Assembly: GCA_027487575.1 (NCBI GenBank)
Contig: JAIYDJ010000080.1
Location: 1 to 32,125 of the forward strand
Source of the DNA: Rhodobacter sp.
GTDB lineage: Bacteria; Pseudomonadota; Alphaproteobacteria; Rhodobacterales; Rhodobacteraceae
Reading direction: 5' to 3'
DNA: 32,125 nucleotides
The translations under genes were made by a program, and so were the position numbers. Below the pieces are notes generated by a model that saw only the letters and a program-made list of their open reading frames with translations, did not search any database and was not told the DNA's origin. Positions 14,515 through 21,663 of this stretch are shown here, one piece after another; the stretch's first letter is position 1, and every line of letters starts with the position of its first letter.

Positions 14515-15525
14515 ATGGATTTCCTATTTCAAGAAGTGATCAGCAAACCGCTGTGGTTGTGGCTGTTATTCCTGACGATCGTCGTCACGCTGATGGTCTT
14601 TGACCTTGGCGTTCTGCACAAGGACGACCACGAGATCGGCGTTGCCGAAAGCCTGAAGCTGTCGGCCTTCTACATCCTGATCGCGATGGCGTTCGGCGGC
14701 TACATCTGGTGGGCCTGGTCAAACGGCACGCTGGTCACCAGTGACGGCACCAACCCGGTCGCCGCCTATTTCCAAGGCTATATCATCGAGAAGGTTCTCT
14801 CGATCGACAACGTCTTTGTCATCTCGCTGATCTTCGGATACTTCGCGATCCCGCGCAGATACCAGTACCGCGCGCTGGTCTGGGGCATCATCGGGGTGAT
14901 CGTCCTGCGCGGCATCATGATCGCGATCGGGGCCGAACTTGTGTCTAACTACAAGTGGATGACGCTGGTCTTTGCCGCCTTTCTGGCCTTCACCGGCATC
15001 AAGATGCTGTTCACCCAGGAAGGTGAGACCGACGTTTCGAAGAACCCGATGGTCGGGCTGGTGTCGCGGTTCATGAACGTGACGAAAGAGTTGCATGGCC
15101 AGAGGTTCTTTGTCCGCCTGCCGCACCCCGAAACACAAAAGATGGTCGTCTTCGCGACGCCGCTGTTCGTGGCGCTGGTCGTGATCAACTTTGCCGACGT
15201 GATCTTTGCGGTGGACTCGGTCCCGGCGATCTTTCTGATCACCACCGATACCTTCATCGTCTACACCGCTAACATCATGGCCATCCTTGGCCTTCGCGCG
15301 CTGTATTTCGCACTGGCCGCACTGGTGCACCGCTTCCACTATCTGAAGTACGCGCTGGCGCTGGTTCTGGTGTTCATCGGATTGAAAGGCTTCTACAGCT
15401 ACTTCTTCGGCAAGTTCGATCCCTACCTGTCGCTGGCGATCACCATCGGCATCATCGCCTCGGGCATCTTCTATTCGCTGTGGAAGACGCGCGGCCAGGC
15501 ATCGGACCCGACCCACACATCCTGA
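14515..15525 (+). CDS. TerC-family (Alx-type) integral membrane protein
   Basis: 336 residues with about nine hydrophobic segments. Family signatures are FDLGVLHKDDHEIG near residue 30, EKVLSIDNVFVISLIF near 97 and FADVIFAVDSVPAIF near 226, with conserved membrane aspartates expected to bind metal. The family is linked to manganese export or metalation of secreted proteins and, historically, to tellurite resistance. GAGGGTGAG precedes ATG 14515. It stands alone, divergent from tctA and convergent with a small helix-turn-helix gene. The C-terminal tail is short and polar. Confidence 0.9.
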   Translation: MDFLFQEVISKPLWLWLLFLTIVVTLMVFDLGVLHKDDHEIGVAESLKLSAFYILIAMAFGGYIWWAWSNGTLVTSDGTNPVAAYFQGYIIEKVLSIDNVFVISLIFGYFAIPRRYQYRALVWGIIGVIVLRGIMIAIGAELVSNYKWMTLVFAAFLAFTGIKMLFTQEGETDVSKNPMVGLVSRFMNVTKELHGQRFFVRLPHPETQKMVVFATPLFVALVVINFADVIFAVDSVPAIFLITTDTFIVYTANIMAILGLRALYFALAALVHRFHYLKYALALVLVFIGLKGFYSYFFGKFDPYLSLAITIGIIASGIFYSLWKTRGQASDPTHTS

Positions 15526-15556
15526 CGGAACGTTCCCGCCCCATCGGGGATGCGTC

Positions 15557-15787
15557 CTAGGACCCGTTTGAATCCGGGCGGCGTTCGGTCTGGCGGCGAT
15601 CGGTCAGACGGGGGGACGTCTCACGTGACCTGAGGAACTGTCCAAGATCGGTATCGGAAATCCGCCAGCCTTTTCCGATATCGATCGCACGAAGTGCGCC
15701 GGTCTTGATCCATTGTCGCACCGTGGCTTCAGCGACATCGAGCCGTTCGGCTACGCCGCTGACTGTCTGGTATTGATCGTGTGGCAT
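15557..15787 (-). CDS. Small helix-turn-helix (excisionase/MerR-like) DNA-binding protein
   Basis: 76 residues. Residues 7-55 form a winged helix-turn-helix of the excisionase type: TVSGVAERLDVAEATVRQWI followed by the wing GALRAIDIGKGWRIS and DLGQFL. The tail is rich in Arg and polar residues. It diverges from the universal stress protein gene across 175 bp that contains an FNR-like box, so it may be an adjacent regulator or simply share the promoter region. No integrase or phage gene is near, so a true excisionase role is unlikely. Confidence 0.78.
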   Translation of the reverse strand: MPHDQYQTVSGVAERLDVAEATVRQWIKTGALRAIDIGKGWRISDTDLGQFLRSRETSPRLTDRRQTERRPDSNGS

Positions 15788-15839
15788 GATCCGCTTCCGT
15801 GTCCGATGCCCAAGAAGAGTCGAGTTGTGTCAGGTTTGT

Positions 15840-15853
15840 TTGATTTGGGTCAA
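15840..15853 (+). promoter_or_regulatory. FNR/FnrL-type box
   Basis: TTGATTTGGGTCAA matches the FNR consensus TTGAT-N4-ATCAA at 9 of 10 defined positions. It lies 110-123 bp upstream of the universal stress protein start and 53-66 bp upstream of the divergent helix-turn-helix gene. It implies oxygen-responsive (or Dnr/Crp-family) control of one or both genes; the binding itself is inference. Confidence 0.55.
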
Positions 15854-15962
15854 GGACCGACGCGGCCTTTCCGGGCCACCTGAAGGTAGCAGCGAAAACG
15901 TCGCGCGGGCTGGCGACACGCCCCCTGCTTGCGCCACAACGTCACCAGAAAAGGAAAACAAC

Positions 15963-16799
15963 ATGCCCCATCGCATCGCCTATGTGCCGTTGAACACCTA
16001 TCCCGAAGCGGTTCCGGACGCAGCTGTCCTTTCCACGATCAGTTTTGCAGGCTCGATCGGTTGCGGATTGCACATCGTGACCTTCGCGGTGGACGTGCCG
16101 CATATGAATTCGCCGCTTGGTGGCTTTTTCATCAACGTCGAAGGAATGGCGCGTGCGGCCGAAGACCGAAGCAAGGCCGAATGCGACCGCTTGCGAGTGC
16201 TGATCCGGAATGCCCTTCCGGCGGACAATGAGGCCCTGATCTCGACCGAAAGGCTCGTGCTGGGCGCGGCTCTGGATGCAGCGGCGGGCGAGGCGCGGTA
16301 CCAGGATCTGGCTCTGCTGCCATGGTCTGCCACCACGGCGAGCGCGCAGGACATGGCGCAGGCGCTGGTGTTCGGTGCCGGAGTGCCCGTGATCCTTGTG
16401 CCTGCCCAACCGCCCGTCGGTCCGGTCGATCATGTCGTCATTGCCTGGGACGGAAGCCGCGTTGCCGCGCGCGCGCTGAGCGACGTGCTGCCGCTTGTAT
16501 CTGCGACCGGCCGGGTTTCGGTTGTGACGGTCGAGGGGGAAAAATCGCTGGCCGGGGCAGGGCTTGCCGATACTCTTTCGGCCGCGCTCGTGCGGCGTGG
16601 ATACAACGCAAAGGCTGTCAGCGTATCGCTTGCAGGCCGTTCGATTTCGGTGGCGTTGCAGGAAACCGCGCTTGCCGAAGGTGCGCAACTTTTGGCCATG
16701 GGCGGTTTTGGCCATTCCCGACTGCGCGACTTCATCCTTGGCGGCGCAACGAAGGGGGTTTTTTCCGACCTGCGCCTGCCGGTCCTGCTGTCGCACTGA
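15963..16799 (+). CDS. Universal stress protein (UspA family), tandem-domain length
   Basis: 278 residues. The C-terminal domain has the ATP-binding signature of the family, VIAWDGSRVAARAL and GGFGHSRLRDFILGGATKG (the G-x2-G-x9-G pattern), so this domain probably binds nucleotide. The N-terminal half is the same fold but lacks this loop. ATG 15963 follows AAGGAAAACAAC; longer in-frame starts to 15786 lie within the promoter region. A strong intrinsic terminator follows. The upstream FNR-like box and the neighbouring stress genes fit a role in survival under oxygen limitation. Confidence 0.87.
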   Translation: MPHRIAYVPLNTYPEAVPDAAVLSTISFAGSIGCGLHIVTFAVDVPHMNSPLGGFFINVEGMARAAEDRSKAECDRLRVLIRNALPADNEALISTERLVLGAALDAAAGEARYQDLALLPWSATTASAQDMAQALVFGAGVPVILVPAQPPVGPVDHVVIAWDGSRVAARALSDVLPLVSATGRVSVVTVEGEKSLAGAGLADTLSAALVRRGYNAKAVSVSLAGRSISVALQETALAEGAQLLAMGGFGHSRLRDFILGGATKGVFSDLRLPVLLSH

Positions 16800-16835
16800 C
16801 GGCAGGTCCCGCGCTGCGGGATCGGTCCGGAAAAG

Positions 16836-16863
16836 GCGGCCTGCCCCTCGGGCAGGCCGCTTT
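16836..16863 (+). terminator. Rho-independent terminator after the universal stress protein gene
   Basis: An 11-bp perfect stem, GCGGCCTGCCC (16836-16846) with GGGCAGGCCGC (16850-16860), a 3-nt loop, preceded by AAAAG and followed by TTTCGTT. It lies 37 bp after the stop codon. Confidence 0.8.
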
Positions 16864-17029
16864 CGTTGTGGCGGAACGCAGCGACCCTCGTGCAGGCTGT
16901 TGCGGAATTGCCACGCCCTTTCGGTTGTTTCCTGCCATGCCGAACATTCCGCCCGGTTGCCGGTTTGAGGATCAGACGGTGCCTGTCCGAAAGGCCCGCG
17001 TCCGTCGCATCCACTTGAAAGGAAGACCG

Positions 17030-17860
17030 ATGACTCGCCTGATCGCAATTGCCGGTGCGCTGGCACTGGGCACGACCGTTGGAGCGGCGGCGTACGCACA
17101 GACCACCCTGACCGGGGTCCGCGACATCAACGACCGGCTTGATGATGTGCAGTCCGACGCGCAGGAAGACTTTGACCGCAGCCAGGATGCTTCGCGCTTT
17201 GGCAACCCCGAGTTCCGTCAGGGGCTGTCGGGGTCGGCGTCGCTCAGCTATTCGGGCAAGGCCGGTAACAACGAGACCCAGGAACTGACCGCAGGGGCGC
17301 GCCTGCGGTTCGCCCAGGGGCAAACCGTGCAGACCATCGGTGTCGTGCTGCAGTTCGCCGAGGCGGAAAGCATCCGCACCAAGGAAGACGTCTTTGCGGT
17401 CTACGACTTCAACTACTACTTCAACGACAACCTTTACGGATTTGTCCTGGCGCGTGTCGAATCGAACGGCCTTGCAGAGCTTGCCGACGAAACCAAGACC
17501 GACGCCTTCATCGGGTTCGGTCCCGGCTACCGGATCGTCAACCGCCCGGATCTGACCTGGCGGGTGCAGGCCGGTATCGGCGTCAGCTATCTGGAAGACG
17601 GCAACGGCGACAGCGATACCGAGATCGGTTACATCGCCTCGTCGCGGTTCTTCTACCAGTTCAACGAAACGGTGTTCGTGACCAATGACACCGACGTGCT
17701 GTCGTCGGATACGGCGCTGCGCATCAACAACGATCTGGGTCTGAACTACAGGCTGACCGAGGCGTTCTCGACCCGGCTCAGCTATCTGACCGACTACAAC
17801 GACAGCCGTGACACCCGGACGGACAACACACTGGGTCTGACGCTGATCTATTCGTTCTGA
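17030..17860 (+). CDS. DUF481-type outer-membrane beta-barrel protein
   Basis: 276 residues. A signal peptide occupies residues 1-23 (ending AAAYAQ). The mature part is a run of amphipathic strands rich in Tyr, Asp and Asn with a terminal Phe (LIYSF), the usual C-terminal signal for outer-membrane insertion. The pattern SLSYSGKAGNNETQELTAG and the repeated FxY strands match the DUF481 family (salt-induced outer-membrane protein YdiY-like). AAAGGAAG precedes ATG 17030; the much longer open frame back to 16322 runs through the preceding gene and its terminator in another frame and is not real. Function is unknown; it may be a surface porin-like protein responding to osmotic stress. Confidence 0.83.
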   Translation: MTRLIAIAGALALGTTVGAAAYAQTTLTGVRDINDRLDDVQSDAQEDFDRSQDASRFGNPEFRQGLSGSASLSYSGKAGNNETQELTAGARLRFAQGQTVQTIGVVLQFAEAESIRTKEDVFAVYDFNYYFNDNLYGFVLARVESNGLAELADETKTDAFIGFGPGYRIVNRPDLTWRVQAGIGVSYLEDGNGDSDTEIGYIASSRFFYQFNETVFVTNDTDVLSSDTALRINNDLGLNYRLTEAFSTRLSYLTDYNDSRDTRTDNTLGLTLIYSF

Positions 17861-17865
17861 AAACG

Positions 17866-17901
17866 TCCGTCAGCGCATCCCGACCGGGACGCGCTGACGG
17901 A
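17866..17901. terminator. Long hairpin downstream of the DUF481 gene
   Basis: TCCGTCAGCGC (17866-17876) pairs with GCGCTGACGGA (17891-17901), and an inner TCCC/GGGA extends the stem. The minus-strand reading is followed by CGTTTTC, so it could also stop leftward transcripts from the response regulator gene; it lies between the two convergent genes. Confidence 0.65.
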
Positions 17902-17946
17902 GAGCGGCATTGTCGCGGTCGGGGAGACTGGGCCCGACGGCGGCAT

Positions 17947-17985
17947 AAGGGCAGACCGGATATCCCCTCGTTCCGGTCTGCCCTT
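17947..17985. terminator. 14-bp stem between convergent genes, bidirectional terminator
   Basis: AAGGGCAGACCGGA (17947-17960) is perfectly complementary to TCCGGTCTGCCCTT (17972-17985), with an 11-nt loop. It lies 23 bp beyond the stop of the leftward response-regulator gene. With the hairpin at 17866-17901 it insulates the two convergent genes. Confidence 0.7.
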
Positions 17986-18008
17986 CCATGTCTGCCCCGC
18001 GCCTTCGG

Positions 18009-18917
18009 TCAGGACCCGCTGCGCGCCAGACTGACCAAATACTTGCGGGTCGGGGCTGTCGCGGTCCTTCGTCCAGTCTCTTTCTGCAGATAGGCAGGGT
18101 CGCTGGACCAGGGCGCATTGCGGAACGGGGTCAGCGTCGACGTGATATCGTCCACGTTCTGCATCGCCGGCGCAAAAGCCGTCGCTGCTTCTGCGGTCCG
18201 GTCGGATGGCGCGGTCGCGGGCGGGATGAACCGGTATCCCACGCCATAAAGCGTCTGGATGCAGGCGAATTCGGGATCGATCCCTTTCAGCTTCTTGCGG
18301 ATCCGCTTGATGTGGCTGTCGATCGTGCGGTCGTCGACAAATCCTTCGTCCGGATAGCTGGCCGATATCAACTGGTCGCGGGTCTTGACGATGCCGGGGC
18401 GGCGCACAAGCGCCCGCAGCATCTGGAATTCGGTTGCGGTCAGGGTGACTTCGCTGTTCTTCCAGCAGACGCTGTGGCGGCTGGGGTCCATCGTCAGGTC
18501 GCCGCAGACCAACGACTTTTCGGCCGCGACGGGCGTTCTTGCCTGCGCCAGCAGGGCGGCATGCCGCCGCAACAGCGCCTTGATCCGTTCGGCCAGAAGC
18601 CGCGGCGACACCGGCAGGTGGATGTAGTCATCCGCGCCGAACCGCAGGCCCATGATCTCGTCGATCTCGTCCCTGGTGGAACTGAGCATGATGACCGGGA
18701 TGATCGAGGTCGCGCGGATGCGGTCGATCAGGGTGACGCCGTCGATCTTGGACGTGGGCAGGTTGATGATCACCATGTCCGGCATGCGACGCTGAAAGGT
18801 GTCGAGTGCAAACTGGCCGTCCCGGAACGTCTCGACGGTGTTGTTGTCCTCGCTCAGGATCGCCCGCAAGGGTGCAAGGTCTTCCCGCTGGTTGTCGACA
18901 AAGGCAATTCTGATCAT
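18009..18917 (-). CDS. OmpR/ChvI-like response regulator with a degenerate receiver domain
   Basis: 302 residues. The receiver (1-120) has the right fold pattern (IAFVDNQRED, GADDYIHLPVS) but the phosphoacceptor Asp is replaced by Asn52 (VIINLP), one Asp of the acidic pair is Asn9, and the conserved Lys is Leu101. The C-terminal winged helix (about 150-245) contains TEFQMLRALVRRPGIVKTRD and VDDRTIDSHIKRIRKK, closely recalling ChvI. About 55 extra residues follow. The start at 18917 is chosen because the receiver begins there; ATG 18950 would add 11 residues. It probably acts without phosphorylation, controlled by amount or by ligand or protein contact. No kinase gene is adjacent. Confidence 0.88.
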   Translation of the reverse strand: MIRIAFVDNQREDLAPLRAILSEDNNTVETFRDGQFALDTFQRRMPDMVIINLPTSKIDGVTLIDRIRATSIIPVIMLSSTRDEIDEIMGLRFGADDYIHLPVSPRLLAERIKALLRRHAALLAQARTPVAAEKSLVCGDLTMDPSRHSVCWKNSEVTLTATEFQMLRALVRRPGIVKTRDQLISASYPDEGFVDDRTIDSHIKRIRKKLKGIDPEFACIQTLYGVGYRFIPPATAPSDRTAEAATAFAPAMQNVDDITSTLTPFRNAPWSSDPAYLQKETGRRTATAPTRKYLVSLARSGS

Positions 18918-18998
18918 TTTTCTGTCCCCACGACGAAGATCATTGTTCAATTCAGGGTGTACCGGTGCAGATCGACCGTCGGGTCCTGAAGGATTGGC

Positions 18999-19217
18999 TC
19001 AGTGCTTGCGCCGGGCGGGCTGATCCGCCTTGTGCTGGGCAACGCGGTTTTGGCGGAACGTGATGACATTGCTGCCGCAAAGCGCAGGGTCGGAGGTGTC
19101 GAACACATTCCTGATGTCCTCGACGAATTCCATGCTGCTGAAAAAGGGCTTCTGCCGGACCCGCCGCAACGCTTTCAGCCTTTGCTCGCGGGCTTTCTCG
19201 ATCATTGTCTGACCCAT
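18999..19217 (-). CDS. Small basic hypothetical protein, 72 aa
   Basis: 72 residues, rich in Arg and Lys (calculated by eye as strongly basic), with a predicted helix at the N-terminus (MIEKAREQRLKALRRVRQK) and no membrane segment. ATG 19217 is preferred because AAAGGAG lies 6 nt upstream, whereas ATG 19223 directly abuts it. The longer frame upstream has no ribosome site. Not recognised. It sits just upstream of the degenerate ChvI-like regulator in the same direction with an 81-bp gap, so the two may be co-transcribed. Confidence 0.65.
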   Translation of the reverse strand: MGQTMIEKAREQRLKALRRVRQKPFFSSMEFVEDIRNVFDTSDPALCGSNVITFRQNRVAQHKADQPARRKH

Positions 19218-19592
19218 GGTCATCTCCTTTCCGTTGTCCTGCCCGGACCTTTGATCCGGGCTTTGATGGTCCGGGGCCGCCAGGATGGACGGGTGGCCCC
19301 GGTCGTTAAGGAACCGCTTTGCGCGGCCGGCTTTCTGCTCTTGCCATTCTGAGTAAGGGACGCATTTCGCGGAACGATGCGAAGAACGTGCAAAAATTTG
19401 TGCAATTGTGATGGATCGGGGCAAAGGATGGCGAACCTGAAGATCGCCGGGGCCTGGTCAACACAATCGCCATGTTGTCCGCAGGAAGATCATCGACGCA
19501 TGGCGTGACAGGACCGCCTCGCTGACCGTGGACCGGGCAATGAAAAGGCCCCGCCAGAACACCGGCGGGGCCAAGGTTGCTCGAGTTGGCAG
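19218..19592. other. Intergenic region upstream of the 72-aa gene
   Basis: 375 bases without a credible gene. The right end contains the terminator of the peroxiredoxin gene (19547-19572). The middle has an A/T-richer patch (around 19385-19415) that could be the promoter of the 72-aa gene. Apparent open frames here lack ribosome sites and any protein-like composition. Confidence 0.6.
19547..19572 (-). terminator. Rho-independent terminator of the peroxiredoxin gene
   Basis: GGCCCCGCC (19547-19555) pairs with GGCGGGGCC (19564-19572). Read leftward the stem is followed by TTTTCATT, so it is a standard intrinsic terminator about 20 bp after the peroxiredoxin stop. Confidence 0.8.
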
Positions 19593-20303
19593 TCAGCCCT
19601 CGCTGACCTTCAGATAGCTGCGCAGTTCGGTCCACTGCTTCGCGATGCCCGGTCCTGTGCCAGCGTAGGGCGTATTCGGGGCGGCCTGCAGCACCGGGTC
19701 GCCGGGATGCCAGCCGCTGGGGGTCGCCACGCCGCCCCGGTCGACCACTTTCAGCGCATCAATCACCCGCAGCACCTCGTCCATGTTGCGACCGACAAAA
19801 ACCGGATATTCGAAGATCATCCGGATGCGCAGCGACGGATCGACAAGAAACGATTTGCGGATGGCATAGCCGTCGATTTCCTTGGGATGTTCCATCCCCG
19901 CCGCCTGCGTCACCACATGGTCCGGATCGGCGACCAGCGGAAAATTCACTTCGGTGCCAAAGGTTTCGGCCACTTCCTTTGACCAGGCTGACAGGTCGGA
20001 CAGTGTGTCACCCGAGATCGAGATCGGCTTGACGCCGCGTTTCTTCAGCGCGTCATGCGAAAAGGCGACGTCGGCGATCTCGGTGGAACAGACCGGGGTA
20101 TAGGCGGCGGGATGGCTGAACAGGAAGGTCCAGCCGGTTTCCGCCCAGGCGTGGAACGAGATCAGTCCCTGGGTCGAGTCGGCCGTAAAGTCGGGAAAGA
20201 TATCTCCAAGCTGTGGCCGCCAGCGCACATTCGCGCGATAGCCACTGGGAAGAATCATCCGCGTTTTCAGCCGACTCCGGCTGCCGAAAAGCTGGATACC
20301 CAT
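19593..20303 (-). CDS. 1-Cys peroxiredoxin (Prx6 type)
   Basis: 236 residues. The peroxidatic motif is PAAYTPVCSTE with Cys72, the only cysteine in the protein, so it is a 1-Cys enzyme that needs an external thiol to recycle. The C-terminal RNMDEVLRVIDAL and VATPSGWHPGD segments match Prx6 relatives. It reduces hydrogen peroxide or organic hydroperoxides in the cytoplasm. About 30 residues precede the usual start of the fold (residue 31, PQLGDIFPDF), longer than usual; ATG 20303 is supported by GGGGAG 6 nt upstream. It diverges from an intact response-regulator gene, with which it shares the control region. Confidence 0.9.
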   Translation of the reverse strand: MGIQLFGSRSRLKTRMILPSGYRANVRWRPQLGDIFPDFTADSTQGLISFHAWAETGWTFLFSHPAAYTPVCSTEIADVAFSHDALKKRGVKPISISGDTLSDLSAWSKEVAETFGTEVNFPLVADPDHVVTQAAGMEHPKEIDGYAIRKSFLVDPSLRIRMIFEYPVFVGRNMDEVLRVIDALKVVDRGGVATPSGWHPGDPVLQAAPNTPYAGTGPGIAKQWTELRSYLKVSEG

Positions 20304-20406
20304 CCATGTCTCCCCTTTTGTTGCATGGTGTTCAGGCCTGTCCCGGAACAGAAGTCATTGAATAACATCGGGGTGTGCGGTAGTTTCGGTCCAATGGTCT
20401 TTAATT

Positions 20407-20420
20407 GTTTAAATTTGAAC
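20407..20420. promoter_or_regulatory. AT-rich near-palindrome in the peroxiredoxin/response-regulator control region
   Basis: GTTTAAATTTGAAC is symmetrical except at one pair of positions. It lies 104-117 bp from the peroxiredoxin start and 167-180 bp from the response-regulator start, in the only AT-rich patch of the divergent control region. Possible regulator site, for instance for the neighbouring OmpR-type regulator; binding not shown. Confidence 0.3.
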
Positions 20421-20586
20421 AGGATAGTCACAAGTATGACTTTCGTGTTCCGGTTGCGCTGATAAGCTGCCACACCTGTGGATAAAATGCGTGCTGCCAC
20501 TTCCGTATGCCGACGTTCCGACTACCGTTTGCGGTTGCATGTTGTCTCAGGCTGCCGGACTGAGTGTCCGGATGGGGAGGTTGCAG

Positions 20587-21309
20587 ATGAAACCACTGGT
20601 TCTGGCCGTGGACGACGAGCCGGAAATACTTGAACTTCTGCGGATATCGCTGGAGTCCGAGGGGTATCAGGTTCTGACGACCACCACGGCGGCCGAATTC
20701 AGGACGTTGCATGCACAAAACGACGTCGCCGTATTTCTGGTGGACGTGACCCTGCAGGACGGCAACGGGTTCTCGCTCGTCAAGGAACTGCGGCTGACCT
20801 CGAACCGCGGCATCATCCTGCTGACCGGCCGGGCCAGCGAGACGGATCAGGTGGTGGGTCTGGAAATCGGGGCGGACGACTATGTGACCAAACCCTTCCG
20901 GGTGCGGGAACTGGCCGCACGGGTGAACGCGGTTTTCCGCCGGACCAATCATGTGCCCGTCCCGGCACCAGATACTTCGACAATTTCGGCCCAACCCAGC
21001 ACGGCCGTCGATTTCGAATTTGACCAGTACCAGCTCGCAGTCAGTGCGCGCCGGCTGTGGCACCGCGAAACCGGCGAGATCATCCTGACCACGGCCGAAT
21101 TCGACCTGCTGGTCGCCCTGTTGCGTCGCAGAGGGCAGGTTCTGGACCGCGACCAGTTGATGAACGCGATCAAGGGACGCGAGTGGGAAAGCTATGACCG
21201 CGCGATCGACGGCCTGATCAGCCGACTGCGCCGGAAACTGCCCGCCGAGGGGCGCGCCGCGCATTACATCCGCACCGTGCACGGGATCGGCTATTCCTTT
21301 ACCGCCTGA
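20587..21309 (+). CDS. OmpR-family response regulator with intact receiver
   Basis: 240 residues. The receiver keeps the acidic pair D9/D10, phosphoacceptor D53 (FLVDVTLQDG), T80 and K102 (DDYVTKPF). The C-terminal winged helix has TTAEFDLLVALLRRRGQVLDRD and the recognition segment YDRAIDGLISRLRRKL, ending in GIGYSFTA, as in TorR/OmpR-like regulators. ATG 20587 follows GGGGAGG by 6 nt; the longer frame from 20491 lacks this. It has no neighbouring kinase, so it is an orphan here. Being divergent from a peroxiredoxin suggests a stress-related regulon, as inference. Confidence 0.92.
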   Translation: MKPLVLAVDDEPEILELLRISLESEGYQVLTTTTAAEFRTLHAQNDVAVFLVDVTLQDGNGFSLVKELRLTSNRGIILLTGRASETDQVVGLEIGADDYVTKPFRVRELAARVNAVFRRTNHVPVPAPDTSTISAQPSTAVDFEFDQYQLAVSARRLWHRETGEIILTTAEFDLLVALLRRRGQVLDRDQLMNAIKGREWESYDRAIDGLISRLRRKLPAEGRAAHYIRTVHGIGYSFTA

Positions 21310-21663
21310 CGCCTGACGCCTGACGTCGGGACGCAGGCCTGCGCCGATCCGGCGCGATCTCTGATCTGTCAGCCGATGTGGACATTTCTGCAGACGAAAC
21401 GCCCAGAAACACAAATTGCACAATTTTTTTACAAGGCCGAAAGCCCCGCCAAAATTTGGCATGATAATTGAAAGTGCACCGGGAACTTTAACCACAATCA
21501 CTGGCTAGTTTCTCCCTGACACCAAGACGAACTCGCATATCCGCCTTCAGTTCCTGATCACCACGGCCGTTTTCCTGCGGTTCGTGAACGGCAGGGTCTT
21601 GTTGGATGCCGTCACGGTGTCATCGGCGAAACCAGTCCCTGAGACGTGCCGGAGAAACGCGCC
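21310..21663. other. Intergenic region upstream of the RTX protein gene
   Basis: 354 bases without a credible gene. It starts with three tandem copies of GCCTGAC (21304-21324) overlapping the response-regulator stop. A/T-rich sequence at 21415-21475, including a T tract, GATAAT-like hexamer (CATGATAATTG) and spaced TTTACA/TTGGCA hexamers, is the probable promoter of the RTX gene, but no -35/-10 pair stands out. Confidence 0.55.

Noticed and set aside
15557..15787. Phage or integrative-element excisionase
   Set aside because: The fold fits but no integrase, attachment-site repeat or other mobile gene lies nearby.
16322..17029. N-terminal extension of the DUF481 protein back into the stress protein gene
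   Set aside because: It overlaps the stress protein in another frame and crosses its terminator; the signal peptide begins at 17030.
21304..21324. Three tandem copies of GCCTGAC
   Set aside because: Too short to be a meaningful repeat array; overlaps the stop codon of the response regulator and may be slippage.
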